From: Paulinella micropora
Taxonomy: Eukaryota > Cercozoa > Imbricatea > Euglyphida
Direction of reading: 5' to 3'
Assembly (NCBI GenBank): GCA_009731375.1
Contig: BJOX01000143.1
Coordinates: 273,482 to 337,481, forward strand
DNA length: 64,000 nt
Shown here: in pieces, positions 35,383-45,640 of the stretch
Numbering within the stretch: the stretch's first letter is position 1
Layout: each line of letters starts with the position of its first letter
Program-made: the position numbers and the translations under genes
The notes under the pieces: generated by a model
Database searches by the model: none
What the model saw: the letters and a program-made list of their open reading frames with translations, nothing else
Told to the model about the DNA's origin: nothing

Positions 35383-37071
35383 ATGCTAGTGTATTCTCCT
35401 CGCCCTTCTTGTACATATCGATCGATCGCGTTATTGCTAGCTCTACTAGTGCAGCAGGCCTGTGCCTATTCGTACTGCTATGGGTGCCAACAAGGCACAA
35501 GGTCGCGTTGTTCCAAACCCAACGTATCTTTGGACCTGTGCGGGGCATCGGAATGTCTCTGTGAAGTGAAAGAGTTTGGTTCTTTTCCATCGCCGAAGAG
35601 TTACATCGGGTATGTCCTTGAGCTGGAAGCAGGACAGCGCGTGGAGACTCGCGTGGTCATCCCCCGCGGCTGCGATACGATGCTTCTTATGTTTCTGGAT
35701 GAGAAACAGGGAGGTGAGATGGGGCTGTGTGCAGACAGCCTGACCCAGCCCGCCGAAAACGTGCAAGAGGCCATCAATACTTCTTGGAGTGGTCGTGGCG
35801 ACAATACCACCTACAGGTACGTTTTTGCCTCCGGCGGACCTCTGCGCGACGTCGTACTGAGACATTTGTGGGCGGTGCCTTGTTCTGCCCAACAGGTTGT
35901 TCCGACGAGCAGGTTGTATATTGGCCACGGCCAGCGCTCGGGGGATTGCAAAAACCTGCGATTTGAGTTCAGCAAACCCGGCTGGCTTTACGCCAATCTG
36001 TCAACGGCGGGCTGCAATGGCAGAGCTACCGAGCGACTGTCGCTAAAACGGATTCAGCCACAGAAACTAAACTACAGCTTGGTGGAAGGCTGCGCACGGG
36101 ACTGGACGCTGCCCTTTGAGAGCGACGACGACTCGAGCTCGAGCGGCTGGGAGGCCCTAACATTTCCGACAGGCACGTGCTTGCCAGGCACAGTGCCCTT
36201 CTGCTTGGAGCCCAATAGACGCGTTTTTGAATGTAGCTGGGACAAGCACAGCTGCCTAGCCCAAGGCGCTCATGCCCTGAATTACGCGGGACCCGTCGTC
36301 GGGCTAAGCGGTTCTATTACAGACAAGAGCTACCTTTCTCTTGAGCTCCAGACAGGCCAAGGCGTGGAAACCCGTGTGCGCTTTTCGGTTGGTTGCAGAT
36401 CCTCCCTGCAGATTTACGTTGCGCAGGCCTTGCCGGGGGCTCCTCTGGATTATGCCGCGCGCGTGGGCCTGTGCGAAGACAGCCTAGACAATTCGTCAGA
36501 GTACGTGGTGGAGGCCCTGCCCTCATCCGTCGTAGCACCCGTTAGTTACCAAGCAGAGTATGGTTTTCTTAGCAATGGCCCGGCTCATGAGGCGGTCCTG
36601 CGGCATTGCATCGCGAGGCCCTGCACGGCGGGCGCCACCTCCGCATACTTGGTCATGTCCTTCAAAAGGGAGAGCGGCTCCACGGACGCAGGAGATTGTT
36701 TGCACATTGAAAACAGCGCGCCGTTCAATTTGCAAAATTGCACGGAGCCGTTGGCAGGCTTCCGCCAATCGGCTCGGGCGCGTGGGATCGAGGTCTACAA
36801 GGGCTGTGAAAACAGGTGGACGGAGTCCCGACCACAACAAGTCCGCCGCGCCCGCCGGCAACAACAACCACTACCGGGGGTTCTACGGAGATGAGCGTTC
36901 CTGTAGGGGTGCTCTCAAAAACAGCCGCTGTCGGGGGCTCTGCGGAGACGAGCGCCCCTGTCGGAGTGCCCTCGACCGCCGCCCGCGCCGACCCCTAATA
37001 TCCTGCTGGCCACCTGCGCGTGGCTAAGCGCCTTAGCCATAAAGTCACAGCTTTCTTCTTTTCCTTCTTAG
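35383..37071 (+). CDS. Two-repeat Cys-rich glycoprotein, copy 3 (diverged)
   Basis: Same architecture as the two minus-strand copies but on the plus strand and about 35-40% similar by eye. ATG 35,383, signal peptide (ALLLALLVQQACA), CQQGTRSRC, then two domains each with LELxxGQxVETRV, GLCxDSLxxxxExVxEA, VLRHxxAxPC and ARARG. After the second domain the reading frame changes near 36,816 into a Thr/Ser/Pro mucin-like stalk, and again near 36,990 into a hydrophobic tail (NILLATCAWLSALAI) ending at TAG 37,069-37,071, equivalent to the tail of copies 1 and 2. The frame changes could be sequencing indels, real breaks or small introns. A membrane glycoprotein is inferred. Confidence 0.72.
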
Positions 37072-37474
37072 TTCTGCCTCTCTTAGTTCTGTGCCAAAAA
37101 TTAAAACTTTGTCAGGGATTTTTTTTTTTTTTTTTTTTTTTGGTGCATTCTTAGCGCGCCCCTACCCTCCACCGCTCCCTGACGGGGGAGGGGAAGGGTT
37201 CAGAAGCTACAAAAAAGAAATAAATACATGAAACGCCTCCACTAAGCCCCCTCTGTTCCCTTCTCCCTTGTCAAAACTTTTTAATTACATTTTTTCGTGT
37301 ACTTTCTTGGCGCTCCCCGTTCCATCACGCGCACTCACACAGCTTGTATTTTTTTCAAAAAGGAGTCTCTTTTACTTTTCTAGTAACACCCAAGGAGAGC
37401 AACGACATTTTATTGATTGAATTAAAAGACTTTACGGAAAACAAGCATGGACTCTCCCTCCCCCCCCCCTCACT
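37072..37474. other. intergenic spacer with poly-T
   Basis: About 400 bp containing a run of more than 20 T (about 37,119-37,141) and AT-rich stretches between two convergent genes. GAAATAAATAC at about 37,218 holds an AATAAA. No ORF. Confidence 0.6.
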
Positions 37475-38982
37475 TTAATCGGAGTCTGTGTTGTTATCCT
37501 CCTGGAGCTCTTCTTCTTCTACTTCTTCTTCGCCTGCGCGTGTGCTGGGCTGAGAGGGGGCACGGGGTTCCGCCGCTTGCAGCCTCTCCGAGTCGGGCAC
37601 GGGCACGGGGCAATCAGAGCACAGTGGCACCAGTAGATCTCCGCTGAGCCTGACGCTGGTCTGGCCGCAGACCACGCAAGGACTATTAATGTACGAGGCG
37701 GCGGCTTGCAGCTCCACCACGCCGCAGGCGCTGCAAAAGCACTCCCAGCTGGGCATGCAGAAGGTAGTCGCCACCGCCTTGCAGCCGTAGGTAGCGCAGG
37801 TGTAGCGAGCCGTCCCCCACTTGTAGCCCGAGGGGTCACTGCTCCTGCAGTACTGCATGGGCGTGCCGCAGTTCTGGCACGGCTGTTCCTCCCCGTCTGG
37901 GAGTATGACGTACTCGTTGGCGCGCAGGCAAGACTTGCGCAGGCAAAGCCACTTCTTCTCGGAGGCGCGCCAGATCCGACGAGAGGACAGAGATTTTCCT
38001 TGCTCCAGGACGAGGCGGGCCTGGTTAACCTCAGCTTTGTGGAGTTGGGTAAGGCTCCCTGTAAACCGTTGAAGCGCGAAGACTTGCGCGGAGACGCGGG
38101 CGGGCGCTGCTGCTGCGGCTGCGGCTGCTGTTGCTTTTTGTGCTGCTGCTGGCGCTGGTGTTTGGCCTCGGCGTGTTGAGCCTGGTTGCAAGGCAGACAC
38201 ATGCGCGCCTGCCCGTGTCCCTCCTCGCCGATGGCCAGTGAGCAGGCGTCAAACGGGTGGGTCGCACGTTCGCAGCTGACGCAGCGGTGGCAGCCGTCTG
38301 CCGCTATGCGCAGAAGGCAGCCGGGGCACTTTGCCTCCGTGGCCTGCGCAATCTTGTCCCAGTCGTACCGCTTCTTCTCCAGAGGTCTAGCGACGCTGCA
38401 GTCGGCGGTAGGAGAGCTGGGAGCATACACAGGGGAGCGCGTCGCCGAGTCCGCCAGCAGCAGCAAGGCTGCAACTGATTTCTGACCTTGGGGGAGGTCG
38501 GGCAGAGGTGCTGGGGCTTGCCCGTCTTCTTCTTCTTCTTCTTCTTCCTGCAGCCCACCCCCGCTTGCGCAGGGGGCCGGTGGAGGCCCCCCTGCGCCGT
38601 CTTCTGGTGCACACTCGTCCAGGCCGCAGGGCGTAAGCAGTTTGAAGGACGGCGAGGCCACGCCTGGCTGCAGCTCGACTCCCTCGCCCTTGATGTCCTC
38701 CCCGACCCGTGAGAGAGCTGGCTCTTAACCCTGCACACCCTCCACTTGCATCTCCACCTCGTGCGCACATTGCGAACTTTCCTGACCACCCCAGTCCTTG
38801 TCGTCGTCGTCGTCACCCGAGTGCGGCTCTGGGCTAGCAAGACTCGCGCGCTCTGCGGAAGTTGCTGATTTACTCTCCGTCTGAGCGTCGCCCTTCTTCT
38901 TCGGCAGGGGAACGGCGCCACAGCGTCGTGGTCGCCCACGCTGTGCCCCGGGCGTTCGTAAGGCAGGGGTCAAGCTCGACAC
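37475..38982 (-). CDS. Multi-zinc-ribbon acidic protein
   Basis: The coding signal runs from about 38,982 to the TAA at 37,475 in two frames. The first frame has an acidic N-terminus, a Glu run and a Cys-rich block (CPGC, CHRCVSCERA, CLPCNQA). It is cut by an in-frame TAA at 38,725-38,727. Somewhere between about 38,120 and 38,030 the frame shifts to a second part with CLRKSC, CQNCGTPMQYC, YTCATYGC, CFCSACG, CVVCG and LCSDCP, i.e. several zinc ribbons, then an acidic tail. The break may be a small intron or an indel. Arrays of zinc ribbons usually bind nucleic acid or act in transcription complexes. No specific family is recognised, and the start is uncertain (no good ATG near 38,982). Confidence 0.55.
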
Positions 38983-39161
38983 AGTGAAGGGCGGCTGCGA
39001 ATCTTGCGCCCTCGTTGTGCGGCTGCTAGGAGGATGTGATCTCGTGCAGTCATGCGATTGGCAGCACGGCGCGCTCTAGCCCGGGACGCGTCCTCAGCCT
39101 CCCCCTCGGCCGTCGACGATGGCAGCAGGTGCTTTGCTACAGCGCGTCTGCGTTGCCTCAT
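38970..39161 (-). CDS. Small basic protein or 5' exon of the zinc-ribbon gene
   Basis: From ATG 39,161 (MRQRRRAVAKHLL) 63 residues, very Arg-rich (RARARRAANRM, QRGRKIRSRP). It overlaps the beginning of the zinc-ribbon frame by 13 bp, so it may be a separate basic protein or the first exon of that gene. No family recognised. Confidence 0.3.
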   Translation of the reverse strand: MRQRRRAVAKHLLPSSTAEGEAEDASRARARRAANRMTARDHILLAAAQRGRKIRSRPSLCRA

Positions 39162-40079
39162 GAACAAAGTGGCGTAAGGCTTTTTTGTGCGAACACACTC
39201 GGGGGGAGGCCGGCCCCCCGAGCGAGCACTCACAGATAAGTACTTGCAAGAAGTGTATTTTTAAACCAGTTCCAAAGCATTGTGTTCAATAAATGATACA
39301 AGATCCGCCTGCAAGCAAAAAGCAAGAACATGAAGCAAGCCGTTTTTTTTGGAGGGGGGGGGAGAGAACTTGCTTCAGTTTTCTTTGTGCACAGCACACA
39401 AAAAGGGGGCAGACACACACTAAAAGCGAAGGACACAGTGCGATCTCTCGAAGAGACAGAGCAGCTTATGCAGAACCCTCCAACGGTTACAAAGGAACCC
39501 TCCGTCATCAAGACTAGCTATCCCCGTAAGGCTCCCAACCCATCACCATCCTTGCTCTTGCTGCGAGCAGCAAGACTTTGACTTGAATGCCTTGCTGTTT
39601 TGTTAGTGAAGAGGCTCGTCATTGGCGCGTGGGATCTTAACGCCAACCAAATCTTGGAGGTAGTACTACAATCATATTTTGCGAAACACATGCTAAGCCA
39701 GCTAGCACAGCCAAGTACGTTTTTTTTTACTGCAGAACTTTTTTTTTCTTTGCTTAGGCCTTCCAGACTGCAGAAGCAAAGGCCCTCATATTAGAGGCTA
39801 ACACATTGCAGCGAATTCTCAGGCACTGCTTAGGCGTTGCAATCTTGAGAGAATGTCATTTTGCAAAGGAGTCTGCACACGGGATCGCCCCGGAAAAGTT
39901 TTTTTCAAAAGGTCACTAGAGTCAGACTACGTCGCTTCTTTTGAACAATGTGCACATAAAATTTGTACGGCGAGTCATTGTACGGCGGAATTTTGCGGTG
40001 GTTTCCCTTTGCCAAATAACACTGAGATTTTTTTTTAACCAAGAAGAAGTGCAACAACCTTTTTTTTGTGCACAGAATT
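39162..40079. other. spacer, no gene recognised
   Basis: About 900 bp with poly-T runs and short frames. No motif or homology apparent by eye. Confidence 0.5.
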
Positions 40080-40760
40080 TCTCGTGATTTTGTGTTTCGA
40101 TTTCGTGTTTTCGTTCTGTGCACAGATTTCTCGTTTCGTGGCTTGGTCGTGATTTTGCGTTTCGATTTCGTGTTTTTGATCTGTGCACAGATCCCTCGTG
40201 TCGTGGCTTGGTCGTGATTTCGTGTTTCGATTTCGTGTTTTCGTTTCGTTCGCAGATTTTTCGTGTCGTCGTTTCGTTGTGATTTCGAGTTTTGATTTCG
40301 TGTTTTCGTTTTGTGCACATATTTCTCCTGTCGTGGCCTGGTCGTGATTCGTGTTTCGATATCGTGTTTTTGTTCTGTGCACAGATTTCTCGTGTCGTGG
40401 CTTGGTCGTGATTTCGTGTTTCGATTTCATGTTTTCGCTCTGTGCACAGATTTCTCGTATCGTAGTTTGGTCGTGATTTCGTGTTTCGATTTCGTGTTTT
40501 CGTTTCGTGCGCAGAATTCTCCTGTCGTCGTTTCGTTGTGATTTCGTGTTTTGATTTCGTGTTTTCGTTTTGTGCGCAGATTCCTCGTGTCGTGGCTTGG
40601 TCGTGATTTCGTGTTTTCGCTCTGTGCACAAATTTCTCGTTTCGTGGCTTGGTCGTGATTTTGTGTTTCGATTTCGTGTTGTCGTTTTGTGCGCAGATTT
40701 CTCGTTTCGTTGTTTGGTCGTGACTTTCATGTTTTCGATTTTCCTGTGTCTGGGGATTTG
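40080..40760. repeat. Tandem array of a 65-bp unit
   Basis: About ten units of roughly 65 bp anchored by GTGCACAGATTTCTCGTGTC and GGTCGTGATTTCGTGTTTCG. The positions of CACAG or its variants (40,121, 40,186, 40,316, 40,380) fix the period at 64-65 bp. Since 65 is not a multiple of three, the long minus-strand frames (TKTRNRNTKS pattern) come from the repeat vocabulary, not from a conserved protein. Confidence 0.85.
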
Positions 40761-41031
40761 GTGCCGTTATCTTTTTTTGCAGTAAACGCGTTGTGTTCAG
40801 TGGTGGAAGACCGACTAGCAAAAGACAGTGCAGGGAATTTCAAAACCGCTGCATGCTCCTGCTTTGGTTCTGGGACAAGCAAAACGTTCAGGATTGTGTA
40901 TTGTGCAATCTGGAAACAGTCCGCCAACGCTCAATGCTCTCGCTGGTCACGTCGTCTCTCGCAAAAGGTCAGCAAGATCAAAGAAATAGAAGCAGGGCAA
41001 ATGTTGGCGTTCGTGTCTAGACCCAGTCCTT

Positions 41032-41327
41032 TTGATTCAGCTTCTTACCGGAAGTGGCAAGTGCCTGGTCGACGAGCTCGGGCGCCTGAGCCAAATTTGT
41101 CGGACACGAGATGTCTACCTGTGCGACGTGGAGCAAGCCCTGAAACGCTCGCTAGAGCCAGCCAAGAGAGCTCGACACCCCCAAGCCGTGCCCAGCTCGG
41201 AGCTCGTCGTTGCGTCGATTCGACGCGAGAGCCCGCTGGCCTGGGGCTACGCACCGACTGCTTGGAGCTCTGGCCAGGTGATGTAATTCCCTTTGCGGGT
41301 GCTATGAGGTCCTGTCTCACACCTTTC

Positions 41328-41392
<65 letters not shown>

Positions 41393-41583
41393 NNNNNNNN
41401 NNCACCACGGATTCTACACAAGATCTCATAGAAGGCCTACGCATAGGGGGCTGGCTAGCGGCAGACGCCAGTCCGCCGCGAGAACCTAACGCCAAGCGCA
41501 CGGTCAGCGACATCAACGGAGAGACCATCTTGGTTTTTTGCATAACTACCAGGATTCCCGTCGGTAATTTCATCTACGTCTAA
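41032..41583 (+). CDS. Unidentified protein, interrupted by poly-C and a gap
   Basis: Coding-like frames are LLTGSGKCLVDELGRL from about 41,032, a second frame with LRTDCLELWPGDVIPF (about 41,244-41,310), then poly-C of more than 55 bases and 10 N (41,393-41,402), then a frame ending in VFCITTRIPVGNFIYV and TAA at 41,581-41,583. The pieces probably belong to one protein split by frame changes and the gap. GSGK resembles a P-loop but lacks the full GxxxxGK[ST]. Function unknown. AT-rich DNA with TTTAATTAAAAG follows. Confidence 0.4.
41330..41402. repeat. poly-C tract and 10-N gap
   Basis: More than 55 consecutive C up to 41,392 and N at 41,393-41,402. The true length is unknown. Confidence 0.97.
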
Positions 41584-41739
41584 ATTAAAATTTTTTAATT
41601 AAAAGAAAATTCTGCCAACCTTCGTGCGCGCCAGCAAGCTGGAATGGAGAGAAAAGGGGGGGGGGGGGTGAGGGGCATGCCCCCCGGCGCGTCTTCAAGG
41701 GACATACCATTTTCTTTTGCCTGAAATCTTTACTAATAC

Positions 41740-44407
41740 ATGTCGGACCAGGAGGTGTGTCCGTGTTTTCTGAGCGCGCGTGTGTTTGCCTCCGTCGGAG
41801 GCCGACCGTGCTCGAGGCGCGAACTCAACTTGCCAGTTCTGTGCCGACGGCTAGAGATACCAGTCTTTGTAGGACTAGTGCGCAAGTACAGGCTAAGCCC
41901 CGGCCGCCTGACTAGCGTTAAGCTCGTGTGCGACAAGTGCGGGCATTACCCCGCCGAGCTCGGCGCGGCGCAGCCGCCCCGGAGCGGGCCAAGACCGTGC
42001 TGGCCCTGTTGCTGGAAGCGTGGCCCTGGCTGCACGGAATACCGGATTGGCGTTGGTTTACTTGTTGCGCCAGGCTCGGGCCCCGCGGGGCCCTGCTGCA
42101 GCGTACAGGGCACGGGCGCGCTTCTGCCAAGGGGCCCGCCCGCGGAGGTGCAAGCGTGCTCGATCCCCTCCTCGGACGGCTCCAGCCCCGTGGCGGGGCT
42201 GTTGTCGCCCCTTGCGTGCTCTGTGCCTGGCGGGGTGAATGCCTCTCTAGCTATCTAAGCGCGGGGCAGAAGCTCGCGGGACCGGAAAGCGAGGATCGGC
42301 CGGTGGTATTAGAGCTAGTGAACACGTGCCGCGTGGAGTGGAATTTCTTATGAGCTAGCACAAGCCTGCCCTACGACCCCATCTGGGAGATTGTGCAAAG
42401 AGCCGCGGACGGGCAGATCTGGACGCCGGAGCTGCTGGACGCCTGCCGACTGGCAAGTGACGAGCTAGCCCGGCGGCCGGCGGCAGACGCGTCGGGGCCG
42501 GGTTTGGTGTGCACGTACGACTGCGACACGACGGAAACAACACGCCCGTCGAAATCCACCATCGTCCGCGCCGCGCTGCAATACCTCCGATGCCGCCCCC
42601 CCTCGTTCGGGGACCTTGCGGGGCAGGAAGAGCTGGCCGAGCTGCTCGGCCGGCTGCAGTGGCAACCACACCAACAGGAACGGACGCTTCTGCGGGAGGT
42701 TTGCGAGTTGCTGGCGGGCTCGCCTTTTTTTTCGGTAGACATAGGCCCCAGGACCGAGTTGTGCCTGCTAGACATCCGCGCGGCGCTCGATCCGCCAGCC
42801 CACGATGATTTCATCAGGGGCGCACTCATCGACCTGGCTCTAGAACGCGACCCCGTCTGTGTACTGTACCCCCCGCCACTGCTGCGGCCCGGCCTGGCGC
42901 TGGCCTGTGCGCAAGCTGGCACGGAGCGGGCGCTGAGTGTGTCGGCGTGCCTGGGGGTGGGAGAAGCCCTGCCCAAGCTTCTGCGCAAGAGGCTAGCGAC
43001 GAGAGTGGCGCGCGAGCCCCCGCTAGAGCTGGGGCAGGTGCTGGACTTCTTTGAGAAAAGCCTAGACGCAGCTCTCCGCGCCCTCATAGTACTGGCCCCG
43101 GGCAGAGAAGGCCCGGAAAACTTCCCGCAGACCACGGGCTGTCACCTGCGGAGGTACGTGTTAGACACCAAGGTGCACAAGGTGGGCGACGCCTTCTATG
43201 TAGGCGGGCCCGACCTCTTCGGGATAATCAGGCTCTATGATACGCTGGTCGTTGCGTATCGCAAAAGCAGGCACCTCCGCGGATTTACCAGCGATCTGGA
43301 CCTGCCCTTGGAGCGGGTGCCAGGGCGCGGTTATGGGCCCGCGGGCCCTGAGTTTGCGCGAGCCTGGGAGTGTGCCGCAGCGCACACGTGCTTGGGAGTT
43401 TCTAGCGCGTGGCGCAGCCTGCGGTGCCGGCTGGCGCGGCGCGCCGCGTGCAGCGGGGGGCGCGGGGCGTGCGCCACGCCCGGAGCGTGCGCGCATTTCC
43501 GGTGTCTTGGGCTGCGACCTGGCGGTGAGGTACGGGCGGCAGGAGGACGGCTGGGTGATGGCGTGGTGGCTGCGCTGCGTGAAAGACGTCGGCCGCCGCT
43601 ACAACCCACAGCTGAACCCTCGCTACCTGGAAGACGGGTCGGTGAGCTTTGGTATGGGCCGGATCGAGGCGGCGCATGCTTTTCTGGGCGGTATTGGGCC
43701 TCGAGCGCGCGACCCGGTTCTGCGGCGCCTCAACCAATTTCGATACTTGCGCGACAGGCCCTTTCGCGGGCTCTGCCCGCGGGTCCTGTCTTGCACGCAC
43801 CCCAGCGCGGGGCTGGGGCTGACGCCCCGGGAGCGCAGCCAGCATTGCACTTTCTTGCTGCGCGTTCGCAGAGGTGATGATGCTGCTGATTGGCACTCAC
43901 TGGTCGTGTTTGTCGACCAACCCGAACCCGAACCCGCGGCAACACCCGGCGGCAAGCCCCGGGTAGTCACCCCCGTGTACGTGTACGATCCCGTCAGCGC
44001 AGACGCGGACGCGCTGGCCGACGGGTGGCAATGTTGGGCGGGTCCCTTGTCCACAGCCTTCGAAAGGCGCGGCCTCACCGTCTCGCTCCGGCCCCCCCCA
44101 ACGGCCGACCGCCAGAGGGAGATCGGCGCGCGCACAGCTCGGGCCGGACCAACGGGGACACGAAGGCGTCTGCGCTCTCTGGTCGTTAGCTCGGGCACTG
44201 CAGGTCAGCTGCTCCCGCCGGGCCGCCGACCTCGGCAGGGCTCTCGGGGAACCCTGGCTGCTCCTAGTTTCATTCCTGTGGCAAAACCTAATGATGCCCG
44301 ACGATGAACGCCCCTTCTTCAGACCCGACGGACCGTCGCGCACCAGCCCGCGCCTCAGACAAGCGCTGCTCGACCATGTCTTCAGGGACCTCGACGCGTG
44401 TTCGTAA
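41740..44407 (+). CDS. Large protein ending in an adenain/Ulp1-type cysteine protease domain
   Basis: Starts at ATG 41,740. Coding signal moves through frames at about 41,990, 43,450 and 44,080, and there is an in-frame TGA at 42,351. The last change is explained by a 58-nt mini-intron (44,080 GTCTCG to 44,137 CACAG) joining in phase. The C-terminal domain has the ordered catalytic residues of the clan CE cysteine proteases: His in DWHSLVVFVD (codon 43,894), Asp in YVYDP (43,987), Gln (44,150) and Cys in GVCALWSL (44,171). Gln and Cys are seven residues apart, as in adenovirus protease. Such enzymes mature virus capsids or remove SUMO and ubiquitin. About 650 residues precede the domain, with Cys pairs (CDKCG) near the N-terminus. 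The stop TAA overlaps AATAAA (44,406-44,411). Confidence 0.68.
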
Positions 44408-44570
44408 TAAAAAGGACCTTTTAGAAAAACTTGTTTAGACTTTCTGTTTTTTATTCGGAAAAGTGTACATTACCTAAAGAAACTCTATTTTTATTTTTAG
44501 TAATTGGCGCCGCAGCTTGACATTTGCTCCTGGACACAATGCAATAAAGAAAATTATCACCGACGGCAGT
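44408..44570. terminator. Convergent 3' ends
   Basis: AATAAA directly at the protease stop on plus. On minus, CTTTATTGC (44,543-44,551) gives AATAAAG... in the opposite sense next to the stop of the kinase-like gene. Confidence 0.55.
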
Positions 44571-45640
44571 TCATCGCGCTTTTGCCCATGCTTCTGGATT
44601 TTGATATTGTTCCTTCAGCATCTCAAACGCTAGAACTTCATTCTCCCATTTAGATAAACTTGCTATCATAGTCTGCCAATCTAGCTCAAGCAGCTGCAAC
44701 ACCTCCAGACAGACGTAGTACAATGATTCCTCGTCTAGTTGGGTCAACCGTTGTCGCCAAAGAGCAGGGCTTAACAAATGCCACTTCCAGAGCTGTATAG
44801 CACCATCGGAGTTTTGGCAACTAAGCAGGCCCAACAAGCACAGCCGAGAATCGCCTAGAGCTACCTGCTCGTTGGGGTTATGCCAAAACTTTGTCCCTGA
44901 CGGAATGCGCAGGAAGCCTCTTGTGTGCCACAAGAACTGGAGGCACAGTTGCAATGGGTGCATGAATTTGTAGTCGTCGCGACGTTTATGCTGCATTGTC
45001 AATCGTGCCCACCACAGTGCGCAGACCGATTCGACGTCGTGGTTGGTGTCGGTAAAAGCCGTCTTGACTGCACGGCCCACTTTCAGGCACAGCCGCTGAT
45101 AAAACACTGTCGCCTCTTGGATTTGATTATTGGCTTGTTCATAAATTCTACAGCCCTCTACGAACGCAACCCACAGGCAGACACAGTTCGAATAATTGAC
45201 TATAGTAGATACCGTGATCGCATTAGTGGTGTTTTGCCCTAGCAGCCATGTCGGCAAACCGGTCGATTGAGACGACGACGACACGCGGGACAAGGGGCCA
45301 GGCTCATACCATCTAATCGTATGCTGCAAACAGAGCCGACCCTTAATTTGTATCTAACTACGGTGATTTCAGAGTCTGGTTCGTAAAACAAGTCCTGCGG
45401 TGTCAAGTTCCAGTAAAGCAGTTCCTCAGAGACTAGCAACTGGAGAAAACTAGTGAAAAAAGCGTTGAGCCTTGACAGCTGGAACTCATCGTAATTAGAT
45501 TGGGCCAAAAACGGTATGCCTTTGCACTGCAGGGCGTACCCATATAGTAGTCCAGGTGGCGTTTCCTTTGTTTCCAAAACCACGAAAATGCCCAGCGGTT
45601 TAGCAACTAGCTCCCCCCAAGCCTGGCTTCTTTTGTGCAA
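44571..45640 (-). CDS. Degenerate protein-kinase-like protein
   Basis: Two frames join through a possible 38-nt intron (45,360 GTAGTT to 45,323 TTTGCAG), in phase. The upstream part resembles a kinase hinge and catalytic loop: IFVVLETKE, LLYGYALQCKG, then LLYWNLTPQDLFYE where active kinases have HRDLxPxN; the catalytic Asp is Asn here. The downstream part of about 250 residues is helical with WYEPGPLS near its start and no recognisable motif. If the kinase reading is right it is a pseudokinase. No ATG is found before 45,640, so the N-terminus is uncertain. GC content is lower than in the other island genes, so it could be a host gene at the boundary. Confidence 0.4.

Noticed and set aside
38302-38939. 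211-codon ORF overlapping the zinc-ribbon gene in another frame
   Set aside because: Arg/Pro/Cys-rich shadow frame of GC-rich DNA without motif support; the other frame carries the organised Cys pairs.
39922-40821. 299-codon ORF with a repeated TKTRNRNTKS pattern
   Set aside because: Encoded by the 65-bp array; because the unit is not a multiple of three, several frames look open at once.
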